Assembly: GCA_013152615.1 (NCBI GenBank) | Contig: JAADGA010000213.1 | Location: 1-18,188 of the forward strand | Length of the DNA: 18,188 nucleotides | DNA from: Alphaproteobacteria bacterium | Lineage (GTDB): Bacteria > Pseudomonadota > Alphaproteobacteria > Sphingomonadales > Emcibacteraceae | Direction: 5' to 3' | In this document: piece after piece, positions 1 through 7,412 of the stretch | How positions within the stretch are numbered: the stretch's first letter is position 1 | How the letters are laid out: each line of letters begins with the position of its first letter | The notes under the pieces: model-generated | The model's database searches: none | Seen by the model: only the letters and a program-made list of their open reading frames with translations | What the model was told of the DNA's origin: nothing | Program-made: the position numbers and the translations under genes

Positions 1-231
1 AATATCAGTTATAGCCGGTTATCGATAAATATCAGGAAAATTTTAAATTATGCTTCAATATCTGCCTTAAAAAATCTCCCCGCGTTTCAACAGGGCAATG
101 GTCCCAGTCCTGTTGTTGTTTGCCGACATGCATCCCCCGATTCTTTACTGAATCATTTCGCCGTATCCCGGCTCCTGATTTAACCGCAATATGAAAAACC
201 ATATTATCACTGTTCAGAAAAAGACCATATT
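1..231. other. Intergenic edge region, no gene seen
   Basis: No supported gene lies here. A 7-bp inverted repeat (CAACAGG at 88-94, CCTGTTG at 109-115) and a 6-bp one (AATATG at 188-193, CATATT at 200-205) sit downstream of the cation transporter's stop. On the minus strand neither is followed directly by a T-run, so I do not call a terminator. The right edge carries the tandem duplication described separately. The flanking gene to the left is outside the window. Confidence 0.5.
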
Positions 232-248
232 TTACTGTTCAGAAAAAG
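198..248. repeat. 25/26-bp imperfect tandem duplication over the 3' end of the cation transporter gene
   Basis: Two adjacent copies at 198-223 and 224-248. Both begin ACCATATT and both end in ACTGTTCAGAAAAAG, differing by one or two bases in the middle. On the minus strand the right copy encodes the last codons of the transporter (S-F-S-E-Q, stop TAA). The left copy is an untranslated echo of the same codons ending in TGA. It looks like a replication-slippage duplication of the gene's end. Confidence 0.85.
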
Positions 249-1158
249 AAATATCTTCGATATATCCCTCCGGGTCAGCATGAATCAGCACTTCGGCCGC
301 CGGATATTCGGCAATAATATGCGCCTCGACATCGTCCGAAATATGATGAGCCTCACTTAAGCTGATATCACCATTCATTTCCAGATGAAACTGGATAAAT
401 AAATTCAATCCGGATTTTCGGGTCTTCATATCATGGATCCCCCGTACCGCGGAATGAGAGCGGATAATAGTGAGTATTTTGGCCTTGTCCCCCTCTTCCA
501 TTTCCCGGTCCATCAGCATATCAATGGAATTCCGGCCGATCAGCCATACATTATACAGCAGGAAGCTCCCGACCAGAATACCAACCACCGGGTCCGCATA
601 ATAAAGTTGCATATAACCGCTTAGAACCAGCGCCACGATCACCCCGAGATTCATCAGAATATCCCCGGTATAATGCAACCGGTCCGCCGAAATGGCCACC
701 GACGCGGTCTTGTTAACCGCATAGCGCTGATAGGCCACCAGCACGCCTGTCAGAATGGTGGAAATAACCAATATGATAATGCCGGTATCCGCCTGAGTGA
801 CCGGGGCCGGATTGATCAGTTTCTGCCCGGATTCCAGCAGCAGAAACAGTGCTGCCAGAAAAATAACCATCGCCTGAACCAGTCCGGCAATGGCCTCGGC
901 CTTGCCATGACCGAAACGATGATCATCATCCGCCGGCACGATTGAGAACCGTACCGCCACCAGATTTATCAGCGATGCCAGAATATCCATCAGTGAATCC
1001 AGCAGCGACCCCAGCAGCGAAACCGCGCCGCTGACATGGTAGGCCCATGATTTTATCAAAATCAGAGTGAAGGCAACCACGACCGCCGCCTTGGCTGCCC
1101 GCATCATCAGCCGGGCAAAATACTCTTTCTGCTGGTTTTTTTCCGCTGGCGGCGTCAT
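232..1158 (-). CDS. Cation diffusion facilitator, FieF/YiiP-like (Zn/Fe/Cd efflux)
   Basis: An inner-membrane antiporter exporting divalent metal in exchange for protons. The 308 residues match the usual FieF length. About six hydrophobic segments occupy roughly residues 20-210, followed by a soluble C-terminal domain. The transport-site pattern is complete: D54-x3-D58 in helix 2 (SLLDSLMD) and H162-x3-D166 in helix 5 (LHYTGD). The [10 protein letters not shown] loop at 79-88 is the family hallmark. The cytoplasmic domain keeps the [17 protein letters not shown] and LIHADPEG blocks of the dimeric metal-sensing fold. The ATG start overlaps the pdxH stop by four bases, so translation is probably coupled. 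The DD-HD site is shared by Zn, Cd and Fe transporters, so the metal cannot be named. The 3' end is tandemly duplicated. Confidence 0.93.
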   Translation of the reverse strand: MTPPAEKNQQKEYFARLMMRAAKAAVVVAFTLILIKSWAYHVSGAVSLLGSLLDSLMDILASLINLVAVRFSIVPADDDHRFGHGKAEAIAGLVQAMVIFLAALFLLLESGQKLINPAPVTQADTGIIILVISTILTGVLVAYQRYAVNKTASVAISADRLHYTGDILMNLGVIVALVLSGYMQLYYADPVVGILVGSFLLYNVWLIGRNSIDMLMDREMEEGDKAKILTIIRSHSAVRGIHDMKTRKSGLNLFIQFHLEMNGDISLSEAHHISDDVEAHIIAEYPAAEVLIHADPEGYIEDISFSEQ

Positions 1159-1730
1159 GGATAAATTTCTTTCATCCCCCAGACACCCATGCTGTCTTTT
1201 TGATAAATATGACGCATATGCAGGCGGAATTTACGGTCTTCCCAGAATTCAATACTGTCCGGGACCAAACGAAAGCCGGACCAGAAAGGCGGACGCGGCA
1301 CCGTGCCAAACGCATATTTGGCGGCATAGCGGGCAATCGCGGCCTCAAATTCGAAATGACCGGCCATGGGGCGGCTTTGTTTCGACGCCCAGGCCCCGAT
1401 CTGACTGTCCCGTGCGCGGGTGGCGAAATAACGGTCTGCCTCCGCCGCGCTGACCGGAACAACCGAGCCTTCGACCCTGATCTGGCGTTTCTGCGACTTC
1501 CAGTGAAAACACAGGGCAGCCTGCGGATTTTCGGCAAGCTCCTGACCCTTGCGGCTTTCCAGATTGGTATAGAATGTGAATCCCCGCTCATCCACCTCTT
1601 TTAACAACACCATCCTGACCGACGGCCGCGCCGTCGCATCCACCGTCGCCAGAGCCACTGCCTCGGCAAGCTGTTCCGTATCATTGGCGGCCTGAAACCA
1701 CGCCTTGAATAATTCAATTGGTGCCGTCAC
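1155..1730 (-). CDS. pdxH: Pyridoxamine 5'-phosphate oxidase
   Basis: An FMN-dependent cytosolic enzyme that oxidises pyridoxamine or pyridoxine 5'-phosphate to pyridoxal 5'-phosphate, the last step of vitamin B6 synthesis and salvage. Family blocks occur in order: [10 protein letters not shown] (35-44), [13 protein letters not shown] (53-65, FMN phosphate and ring contacts), [15 protein letters not shown] (74-88), WASKQSRPM (114-122), and near the C terminus [17 protein letters not shown] then RKFRLH (147-171). The protein ends in the typical YP. The chosen start is GTG. No upstream in-frame ATG exists (the ATG at 1753 is in another frame and stops at once), and 191 residues with this N terminus suit short alphaproteobacterial members. 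The Shine-Dalgarno is weak. It is divergent from the lipoprotein gene. Confidence 0.95.
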   Translation of the reverse strand: MTAPIELFKAWFQAANDTEQLAEAVALATVDATARPSVRMVLLKEVDERGFTFYTNLESRKGQELAENPQAALCFHWKSQKRQIRVEGSVVPVSAAEADRYFATRARDSQIGAWASKQSRPMAGHFEFEAAIARYAAKYAFGTVPRPPFWSGFRLVPDSIEFWEDRKFRLHMRHIYQKDSMGVWGMKEIYP

Positions 1731-1757
1731 TGCTGTATCTTCACTCCGGTCATAAAT

Positions 1758-1829
1758 TTGCCAAAATCATTATTAGAATATGTAATTTGAATTTAAATGA
1801 TATATAATCATAATAGTTCAAGAATACAA
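1758..1829. promoter_or_regulatory. Candidate divergent promoters between pdxH and the lipoprotein gene
   Basis: Plus strand: TTGCCA (1758-1763), 17-bp spacer, TGTAAT (1781-1786). Transcription would begin near 1793, about 60 bases before the chosen lipoprotein start. Minus strand: TTGTAT (read from 1829-1824), 17-bp spacer, TATATA (1806-1801), firing towards pdxH. The region is strongly AT-rich, so matches by chance are easy. These are sequence resemblances only. Confidence 0.3.
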
Positions 1830-1853
1830 TCCATTGAATCGAAAGGGATTTAC

Positions 1854-2321
1854 ATGTCAATTTCCACAACCCTGCGCCCGAAGGCACTGATAATGACCTC
1901 TTTCATCATTATTTCTTCTGTCGCATTATCCTCCTGCACCAAAGAAGGGGCCGGCACGTTGCTTGGCGCCATCGGCGGTGACGGCGGGACCGGATCGGTT
2001 ATTGCCGTTGCCGCGGGAACATTGGCCGGGGCCTATATCGGTCAGGAAATCGGCAAATCCCTCGACCGGGCCGACCGGCAGGCGATGCAGCGGCAAACCC
2101 AGTATTCGCTGGAAAGCACGCCGTCGGGCAATGTAACCGTCTGGCAAAACCCCGACAGCGGCAATTCCGGCACCATCACGCCGCAACCCGCCTATACCAA
2201 CAAGGCCAATCAATATTGCCGGGAATATCAGCAAACGGTTACCGTTGGCGGCAAGACCCAGACCGCTTACGGCACCGCCTGTCGCCAGCCCGACGGGACC
2301 TGGAAAATCACCAATAAATAA
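1854..2321 (+). CDS. Outer-membrane lipoprotein, 17 kDa surface antigen (RT0821/Lpp0805-like) family
   Basis: Predicted 155-residue lipoprotein with a signal peptide: basic RPK near residues 8-10, a hydrophobic core, then lipobox L-S-S-C with the acylated cysteine at 28. After it comes a glycine-zipper segment (roughly residues 33-66: LLGAIGG..., AGTLAGAYIGQEIG) that may insert in or span the outer membrane. A soluble C-terminal domain follows with the family pattern W-x-NPDSGNSG-x-ITP, QYCREYQQTV and CRQPDGTWK. I chose the ATG at 1854 because AAAGGGA lies five bases upstream and it gives a clean signal peptide. An in-frame ATG at 1797 would add 19 polar residues before the signal. Biochemical role unknown; in Rickettsia the relative is an abundant surface antigen. 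dnaJ follows 18 bp downstream, probably cotranscribed. Confidence 0.9.
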   Translation: MSISTTLRPKALIMTSFIIISSVALSSCTKEGAGTLLGAIGGDGGTGSVIAVAAGTLAGAYIGQEIGKSLDRADRQAMQRQTQYSLESTPSGNVTVWQNPDSGNSGTITPQPAYTNKANQYCREYQQTVTVGGKTQTAYGTACRQPDGTWKITNK

Positions 2322-2339
2322 TTTAGAGTCTGTCGACAT

Positions 2340-3242
2340 ATGAAAGACCCATACAGCGTATTAGGTGTTGCCAAATCGGCCTCGGATGCCGAGCTGAAAA
2401 AAACCTATCGTACCCTTGCCAAGAAACTCCACCCCGACATCAATGCCGGTGATGACAAAATTGCCGAACGCTTCAAAGAAGTCTCCGCGGCCTATGGCCT
2501 GCTGCGTGACAAAGACCTGAGAGCCAGATATGACCGCGGGGAAATTAATCCTGACGGCTCGGAAAAAGGCTTTCAGGGTGGCGGCTTTCACCCCGGCGGC
2601 ATGAGATCGGGGGAAATGGGCAGCGGACAGTTCGGTGACGGCTTTGACCCGGAAGAGATTTTTGCCTCCATCTTTGGTGGCCGCCGTCAACGTCAGCCCC
2701 GCCGCCAGAAAGGGCCGGACCGGACCTATCGGCTGCGGGTTGATTTCCTTGACGCGGTGAAGGGCGGCAAAAAGTCGCTGACCCTTGACAATAACAAGAC
2801 CCTCAACGTCACCATCCCGACCAATGTCAGGGAAGGTCAGAAAATCCGTCTTAAAGGACAGGGCGGCACCGGGACCGCCGGTGGGGCCAACGGCGATGCC
2901 CTGATCGAGATCACCATCACCAAACACCCCCTGTTCCGGTGCGAAGGCAATGACATTCATCTGGATTTGCCGATCACCCTCGCCGAAGCGGTAACCGGGG
3001 CAAAGGTCAATATCCCGACCATAGACGGCACCGTAGCCATGACAATTCCCAAGGGATCAAGCTCCGGACAGATATTGCGCCTGAAAGCCAAGGGGGCAAC
3101 GGATCCAAAAACAAAAAGTCGCGGCGACCAATATGTCAGGCTTCAGATCATGCTGCCGTCCCCGCCCGACGACGAACTGGAAAAAGTCATTACCAAATGG
3201 GCCCGTGGCAAAAATCAGGACGTCAGATCACATATGACATAA
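2340..3242 (+). CDS. J-domain co-chaperone, CbpA-like (DnaJ without zinc finger)
   Basis: A cytosolic Hsp40 that stimulates DnaK ATPase and delivers clients. The J domain covers residues 1-70, with helix II KKTYRTLAKKL and the HPD motif at 31-33. A Gly/Phe-rich linker runs about 75-105. The two beta-sandwich client-binding domains run about 125-290 (DRTYRLRVDFLDAVKGG; IPTNVREGQKIRLKGQG; DIHLDLPITLAEAVTGAKV; TIPKGSSSGQILRLKAKG). No CxxCxGxG repeats are present, which places it with CbpA/DjlA-type class II proteins and not true DnaJ. The 300-residue length is normal for that class. It begins 18 bp after the lipoprotein stop with only a weak ribosome-binding site. No heat-shock promoter was recognised. 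Confidence 0.92.
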   Translation: MKDPYSVLGVAKSASDAELKKTYRTLAKKLHPDINAGDDKIAERFKEVSAAYGLLRDKDLRARYDRGEINPDGSEKGFQGGGFHPGGMRSGEMGSGQFGDGFDPEEIFASIFGGRRQRQPRRQKGPDRTYRLRVDFLDAVKGGKKSLTLDNNKTLNVTIPTNVREGQKIRLKGQGGTGTAGGANGDALIEITITKHPLFRCEGNDIHLDLPITLAEAVTGAKVNIPTIDGTVAMTIPKGSSSGQILRLKAKGATDPKTKSRGDQYVRLQIMLPSPPDDELEKVITKWARGKNQDVRSHMT

Positions 3243-3316
3243 CAACGCCAATGATATCCTTCCCCCGGCGCTTACTGAAAAATCTTGTCCGCCGTAATAA
3301 AATAACCACAATGGTT

Positions 3317-3341
3317 ATCACGCTGATGTGATTTTGTTTTT
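3317..3341 (+). terminator. Weak candidate intrinsic terminator after the J-domain gene
   Basis: A 5-bp stem ATCAC/GTGAT with a 6-base loop is followed by TTTGTTTTT. The stem is short and poor in GC, so termination efficiency would be low. It is listed because it is the only hairpin plus T-run between this gene and fabI. Confidence 0.25.
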
Positions 3342-3428
3342 GGCCAATATCCTGTATTTTAACGGCGAAATCAGCTGTGGTTCTCACCTGCCAACAAAGA
3401 AGGAATATAACTAAAATAGTTCAACCGA

Positions 3429-3456
3429 TTGAATAAAATAAAAAAATATGTAGAAT
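3429..3456 (+). promoter_or_regulatory. Probable housekeeping-type promoter of fabI-aroC
   Basis: TTGAAT (3429-3434), 16-bp spacer, TAGAAT (3451-3456). Transcription would start near 3463 and give a leader of about 54 bases. A Shine-Dalgarno GAGGA (3506-3510) lies six bases before the fabI ATG. Four of six consensus bases are matched at the -35 and five at the -10. Confidence 0.5.
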
Positions 3457-3516
3457 TACCCCTGATGACTGGAGTCAACAGACAGACAACTGAAATAATA
3501 TCTCCGAGGAATAATA

Positions 3517-4329
3517 ATGACGGAAAATAATGGTCTTCTCGCCGGTAAACGCGGCATCATCATGGGGGTGGCTAATAATCACTCTCTTGCCTGGGGCATT
3601 GCCCGGACGGCAGCAAAGCAGGGGGCGGAACTCGCCTTCACCTTTCAGGGCGAGGCACTGGAACGGCGGGTGCGCCCGCTGGCGCAATCCGTCGGGTCCG
3701 ATATTATCCTGCCATGCGACGTTACCGATAGCGGCTCAATTGATGCGGTGTTTCACCATCTGAAAGAATGCTGGGGCAAGATTGACTTTCTGGTCCATGC
3801 CATTGCCTATTCCGACAAGGCGGAGCTGACCGGGCGTTATGTTGATACCTCGCCGGAAAATTTTGCCCTGAGCCTGAATATTTCCTGTTATTCCTTCACC
3901 GCCGTTGCCCAGCGGGCCGAAAAACTGATGGCGGACGGCGGCAGCATGATCACCCTCACCTATTATGGTGCGGAAAAAGTCATCCCGCATTATAATGTTA
4001 TGGGGGTTGCCAAGGCGGCATTGGAAGCCAGCGTCAAATATCTGGCCCGCGATCTCGGACCAAAAGGAATCCGGGTCAACAGCCTCTCCGCCGGACCAAT
4101 CAAGACGCTGGCGGCATCGGGCATTGGCGATTTCCGCCATATCCTGAAATGGAATGAGTTAAATTCCCCGCTCGGCCGCAATGTCACCATTGACGATGTC
4201 GGCAACAGCGCGGTTTACCTGTTAAGTAATCTGGCCGGCGGGGTTACCGGAGAAAATCACCATGTCGACAGCGGCTATAACATTATGGGGATGAAACGCG
4301 AAGATGCCCCGGATGTGAGCCTGATTTAG
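3517..4329 (+). CDS. fabI: Enoyl-[acyl-carrier-protein] reductase (NADH)
   Basis: Catalyses the last reduction of each type II fatty-acid elongation round, trans-2-enoyl-ACP to acyl-ACP. The 270-residue short-chain-dehydrogenase fold shows the FabI-type cofactor motif GVANNHSLAWGIA (17-29), DVT (68-70), and the active-site pattern Y149 or Y150 ... Y159-x6-K166 (YYGAEKVIPHYNVMGVAK). SAGPIKTLAASGI and the C-terminal GENHHVDSGYNIMGM are also typical. Residue A97 in HAIAYSD aligns with E. coli G93, a position where changes affect triclosan binding. As far as I recall alanine is common there in alphaproteobacterial FabI, so resistance should not be inferred. It is followed 30 bp on by aroC, an arrangement recurrent in alphaproteobacteria, with no shared pathway but probable cotranscription. 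Confidence 0.96.
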   Translation: MTENNGLLAGKRGIIMGVANNHSLAWGIARTAAKQGAELAFTFQGEALERRVRPLAQSVGSDIILPCDVTDSGSIDAVFHHLKECWGKIDFLVHAIAYSDKAELTGRYVDTSPENFALSLNISCYSFTAVAQRAEKLMADGGSMITLTYYGAEKVIPHYNVMGVAKAALEASVKYLARDLGPKGIRVNSLSAGPIKTLAASGIGDFRHILKWNELNSPLGRNVTIDDVGNSAVYLLSNLAGGVTGENHHVDSGYNIMGMKREDAPDVSLI

Positions 4330-4359
4330 GGCCAGGAGCCATACCGGAAGGGAACGATC

Positions 4360-5433
4360 ATGTCATATAACAGCTTTGGCCATATCTTCCGGGTCACGAC
4401 CTGGGGTGAGAGCCACGGCCCCGCAATCGGCTGTGTCCTTGACGGCGTGCCGAGCAGGCTGCCGCTGAACGACGCTGAAATCCAGCATTTCCTCGACAAG
4501 CGCAAACCGGGTCAGAACCGTTTCATGACCCAGCGTCAGGAAGCCGACAAGGTCAAAATCCTGTCCGGCACTTTCGACGGCATGACCACCGGCACCCCGA
4601 TCAGCCTGATGATTGACAATACCGATCAGCGCTCCGGGGATTACAGCGACATCAAGGATAAATTCCGCCCCGGTCATGCCGACTTTACCTATATGGCGAA
4701 ATACGGCATCCGCGATTATCGCGGCGGCGGCCGGGCGTCCGCGCGCGAGACCGCCTGCCGGGTGGCGGCGGGTGCCGTTGCCCGCAAAATTCTCGGGACT
4801 GACATTCAGGTCCGGGCCGCCCTGATCCGGATTGGCGAGCATGAAATCAATCGCGACAACTGGGACTGGGACGAGATTAACCATAATCCCTTCTGGTGCC
4901 CGGACAGGGATATGGTGCCGCTGTGGGAAAAATATCTTGACGATATTCGCAAAAAAGGCAGCAGTATCGGGGCCATTGTCGAAGTTCAGGCCCGGGGAGT
5001 CCCCGCCGGAATTGGCGCGCCGGTTTATGCCAAACTCGACAGTGACCTCGCCAGTGCCATGATGACCATCAACGCGGTCAAAGGGGTCGAAATTGGCGAA
5101 GGCTTTAACGCGGCGTATCTTGGCGGCGAAGAAAATGCCGATGAAATGTATCGCGATGACAATGGACTGCCTGCTCTCAGAACCAACCATGCCGGTGGCA
5201 TTCTGGGTGGCATCAGCACCGGCGCGGACATCGTCTGCCGCTTTGCCGTCAAACCGACCTCGTCAATCCTCAGCCCGCGCAAAACCGTGGACAATCAGGG
5301 CCGGGAAACTGAAATCATCACCAAAGGCCGTCACGACCCGTGTGTTGGCATCCGCGCGGTACCGGTCGGGGCCGCAATGATGGCCTGCGTGCTGGCCGAT
5401 CACCTGTTGCTCCACCGCGCCCAGCAGGGATAA
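4360..5433 (+). CDS. aroC: Chorismate synthase
   Basis: Converts 5-enolpyruvylshikimate-3-phosphate to chorismate using reduced FMN, the last step of the shikimate pathway. The 357 residues have the family's usual length. Signature blocks are present in order: the N-terminal [71 protein letters not shown], the [18 protein letters not shown] block, [13 protein letters not shown] and [17 protein letters not shown]. The conserved histidines of WGESHG and RPGHAD are intact. GGAAGGGA (4346-4353) lies six bases before the ATG. It is the second gene of the fabI transcription unit. Its stop is only 5 bp from the convergent stop of the next gene, and no terminator is visible between them. Confidence 0.97.
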   Translation: MSYNSFGHIFRVTTWGESHGPAIGCVLDGVPSRLPLNDAEIQHFLDKRKPGQNRFMTQRQEADKVKILSGTFDGMTTGTPISLMIDNTDQRSGDYSDIKDKFRPGHADFTYMAKYGIRDYRGGGRASARETACRVAAGAVARKILGTDIQVRAALIRIGEHEINRDNWDWDEINHNPFWCPDRDMVPLWEKYLDDIRKKGSSIGAIVEVQARGVPAGIGAPVYAKLDSDLASAMMTINAVKGVEIGEGFNAAYLGGEENADEMYRDDNGLPALRTNHAGGILGGISTGADIVCRFAVKPTSSILSPRKTVDNQGRETEIITKGRHDPCVGIRAVPVGAAMMACVLADHLLLHRAQQG

Positions 5434-5438
5434 CTCTT

Positions 5439-5924
5439 TTATTTCAGACTGTCGATATAGCTTAAAATAGCCTGGATCCGATGGTTGTCTTCGATCTGGC
5501 CACGATCGCCGCCAAAGCGGATTACTTTTTCAGCCCGTTGCTGCCACAGGGCAATATAATCCTTGCGCCGATGACTGAAAGAGCTGCTTTTATCCGGCGT
5601 GTCCGGATTGATTTCCGGTTGGAAACTTAAATTTATATGATCATCATAGCTGATGGCACCGGCCTCATATAGCTGACGGCTGAGGGCCATTATCTCTCTT
5701 GGGGTCGCATTTCTGATATTGATTTGACCGGCGACAGTAGCCCACACCCCGGAAACAGAAACGGAGACAACAGCCTTGTCTTCAAAGGACGCTGTGCGGA
5801 GCTTTGTCGTGGCTTCTTTTTCTGATTTTGACCCGGGGGTACGCATTTCTTTCTGTTCCATCCGGTCCGGACTATCCTGACGAAGAAGTCCGCCCGTTTC
5901 GATCTGCATTTTACTCATATTCAT
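5439..5924 (-). CDS. Conserved-looking protein of unknown function, predicted sigma-54 controlled
   Basis: 161 residues, soluble, with no signal peptide and no cysteine. The N-terminal half (about 1-48) is polar, charged and probably disordered. The folded part begins with an Ala/Val-rich stretch (VSVSVSGVWATVAGQINIRNAT, about residues 52-73). It continues into helices REIMALSRQLYEAGAISYDDHINLSF, then QPEINPD, a linker, RKDYIALWQQRAEKVIRFG and a C-terminal helix ending YIDSLK. I recall similar small proteins (helix, YxAGxIxYxxxxxLxFQPE, then RDFxxxWxxR) in other alphaproteobacteria, sometimes near flagellar genes. That is memory, not a search. Start codons at 5924, 5915 and 5909 are all possible; the Shine-Dalgarno is weak. 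It stands alone on its strand with a 231-bp upstream region carrying a sigma-54-type promoter. Confidence 0.75.
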   Translation of the reverse strand: MNMSKMQIETGGLLRQDSPDRMEQKEMRTPGSKSEKEATTKLRTASFEDKAVVSVSVSGVWATVAGQINIRNATPREIMALSRQLYEAGAISYDDHINLSFQPEINPDTPDKSSSFSHRRKDYIALWQQRAEKVIRFGGDRGQIEDNHRIQAILSYIDSLK

Positions 5925-5963
5925 GACCCATCTTTCACTTGTTATGCTGTTGCTTCAATACTC

Positions 5964-5981
5964 AAGCAATTAGCATGCCAA
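5964..5981 (-). promoter_or_regulatory. Sigma-54 (RpoN) -24/-12 promoter of the unknown gene
   Basis: Read on the minus strand the site is TTGGCATGCTAATTGCTT. It matches the consensus YTGGCACG-N4-TTGCW at every defined base but one (T for C), with exactly ten bases between the essential GG and GC. The predicted start of transcription is near 5954, about 30 bases before the upstream ATG at 5924, which is the geometry expected for this gene. Sigma-54 promoters need an activator ATPase; dyads upstream could be its site. Confidence 0.7.
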
Positions 5982-6016
5982 ATGCCCTCCTTCCTTAAAG
6001 TGGCGGATTTGTGCGG

Positions 6017-6078
6017 TAAAAGGTTAACATACTGTTAACAAAAAGCTATTTACCTTTTATTAACCATGCGAACATGGT
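6017..6078. promoter_or_regulatory. Cluster of dyads, possible activator binding region
   Basis: Three symmetrical elements lie about 60-125 bases upstream of the predicted sigma-54 start. They are TAAAAGGT (6017-6024) with its inverse ACCTTTTA (6052-6059); two GTTAAC palindromes five bases apart (6023-6028, 6034-6039); and ACCATG-CGAA-CATGGT (6063-6078). Distance and symmetry suit an enhancer-binding protein. The identity of such a protein cannot be read from this window. Confidence 0.35.
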
Positions 6079-6155
6079 ATTTCTTGCCGTGACTATGACT
6101 ATACTGCCGCCGGCCTTAACGGGCCGTGAACAATGTCGAAGTTTTTAAGCTTTTC

Positions 6156-7412
6156 CTATCGGGGAAAGCGGGAATCCCGCCGGAAAGTGGTAATGATTTC
6201 AATATGGGGGGAAAAGAGAAATTGATCCACCGGCAGGATCGCCCCCAGCGTAAAACCGCCGTCCACAAGAATGCGGGCGTCACGGGCAAAGGTCGCCGCA
6301 TTACAGGAAATCATCACGATATTCGTCATGTCCGATTTGACAATCTCCTGCATCTGATCGCGGGCACCGGCACGCGGCGGATCAATAATCGCCGCATCAT
6401 AGCGGTTCAGTTCATCAGAGCGCAGAGGGCGCAGGAACAGGTCCCGAACCTCGGTCGTCAGGACGCGAATCTGTCCCATGTGACGGCAGCTGGTGGTCAG
6501 CGCCGTGATCATAGCTGCCGCGCCATCAACCGCATGGACCGCATGATCCGGGATCAGCGCCACGGTAAAAGTACCGCACCCGGCAAAAATATCGACAATC
6601 CGGCCCGCATCCTGAAGCGCCGCCGTCACAAAATGGCTCAGGGCGACCTCCCCCGCTTTGGTCGCCTGCAAAAAAGCCGCCGGTGGCAGATAAACCCGGC
6701 CAGTGCCAAAAGTGACAAAAGGCTGCCGCCGCTCGCACAGAATCTCGGCGAAGGGTTTTTTCAGCTTGCTGTCCTGCCAGCATATCCGGGCGATATCCCG
6801 GGCTTCGGCAAAGGCGGCGATCGCCATCCGCAGGTCCAGCCCCGGCTCCCCGGCCCCCTCCAGAATAAGATCCAGACCATTTTCCGCCAGAGTGATCTGT
6901 AGCGTCATTTTCTGGCGCTTTTTTAACTGAAGCCTGAAAAATTCCCGTAGCGGATTGATGATCGCCATTATTTCAGCGGCAAGCACCGGACATTCCGTAA
7001 TATCAATGATGCTGTGGCTGGCGCGGGCGGAAAAACCGGTGGCGATTTGACCAATGACGGTGAGCCGCGCCCGGCGGCGACTGGCAAGCGGGCTGGTTAC
7101 CACATCAAGAATAGTCACATTGTCAATGCCACGGTGACCAAGGGCTGTTCTGATCTGTGTCTGCTTCCAGCGGGCGTAATAGCGGGGGGATACATGTTGC
7201 AGCGCACAGCCGCCGCAGCGACCAAAATGCCGGCACAGCGGATCAATACGCACCGGTGACGGCTGATCAAGATGGCGGATACGGCCGTGGCTGCCCTGAA
7301 GCGAAATTTCAAGCTCGTCACCATCAACAGCAAAAGGGACATAGATCGGACCGTCCGGGCCGACCGCCACCCCGTCACCCTTGGCCCCGATATGATCAAT
7401 TTTCACCCTCAT
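6156..7412 (-). CDS. 23S rRNA (uracil-5-)-methyltransferase, TrmA/RlmC/RlmD family
   Basis: A SAM-dependent RNA m5U methyltransferase of 418 residues. An N-terminal TRAM-like beta region (about 1-50) is followed by an iron-sulfur cluster set C60-x5-C66-x2-C69 and C141. A central RNA-binding domain and a Rossmann domain follow, with DIFAGCGTF (274-282, SAM), DPPRAG (344-349), the nucleophile C370 in SCN, and the HIEIITTF block whose E406 should be the general base. E. coli RlmC and RlmD act on 23S U747 and U1939. With a single copy seen, the target here cannot be assigned. The ATG overlaps the tlyA stop by four bases, so two RNA methyltransferases end the operon with coupled translation. Confidence 0.92.
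   Translation of the reverse strand: MRVKIDHIGAKGDGVAVGPDGPIYVPFAVDGDELEISLQGSHGRIRHLDQPSPVRIDPLCRHFGRCGGCALQHVSPRYYARWKQTQIRTALGHRGIDNVTILDVVTSPLASRRRARLTVIGQIATGFSARASHSIIDITECPVLAAEIMAIINPLREFFRLQLKKRQKMTLQITLAENGLDLILEGAGEPGLDLRMAIAAFAEARDIARICWQDSKLKKPFAEILCERRQPFVTFGTGRVYLPPAAFLQATKAGEVALSHFVTAALQDAGRIVDIFAGCGTFTVALIPDHAVHAVDGAAAMITALTTSCRHMGQIRVLTTEVRDLFLRPLRSDELNRYDAAIIDPPRAGARDQMQEIVKSDMTNIVMISCNAATFARDARILVDGGFTLGAILPVDQFLFSPHIEIITTFRRDSRFPR

Larger units (their letters stand above)
3243..3516. other. Intergenic region between the J-domain gene and fabI
   Basis: 274 AT-rich bases without a supported gene. It contains an inverted repeat ATAACC-N5-GGTTAT (3302-3318), a weak hairpin followed by T-rich sequence (3317-3341) and the fabI promoter (3429-3456). 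From memory, many alphaproteobacteria carry a small phosphatase gene between dnaJ and fabI. No remnant of one is visible here. Confidence 0.5.

Noticed and set aside
88..115. 7-bp inverted repeat as terminator of the cation transporter gene
   Set aside because: The T-run on the minus strand lies about a dozen bases beyond the stem, too far for an intrinsic terminator.
1797..1853. In-frame upstream ATG that would extend the lipoprotein by 19 residues
   Set aside because: It would put a polar stretch before the signal peptide, lies next to the predicted transcription start, and lacks a Shine-Dalgarno; 1854 has one and gives a clean lipoprotein signal.
3302..3318. ATAACC/GGTTAT inverted repeat as operator for fabI
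   Set aside because: It is more than 100 bases upstream of the fabI promoter, short and AT-rich; no supporting recurrence in the window.
3517..4329. Triclosan resistance from Ala at the E. coli FabI G93 position
   Set aside because: As far as I recall this residue is usual in alphaproteobacterial FabI, so it is not evidence of acquired resistance.
4363..5190. Long open frame on the minus strand opposite aroC
   Set aside because: The protein reads like reverse-complement codon shadow, has no motif or ribosome-binding site, and aroC itself is unambiguous.
5962..5976. Tiny ORF (ATG CTA ATT GCT TGA, minus strand) behind a strong AAGGAGG
   Set aside because: It lies inside the sigma-54 promoter, upstream of the predicted transcription start, and codes for four residues only.
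6149..6180. Hairpins around the stop of the m5U methyltransferase gene as terminator
   Set aside because: Stems overlap coding sequence, contain a mismatch and are not followed by a T-run on the minus strand.
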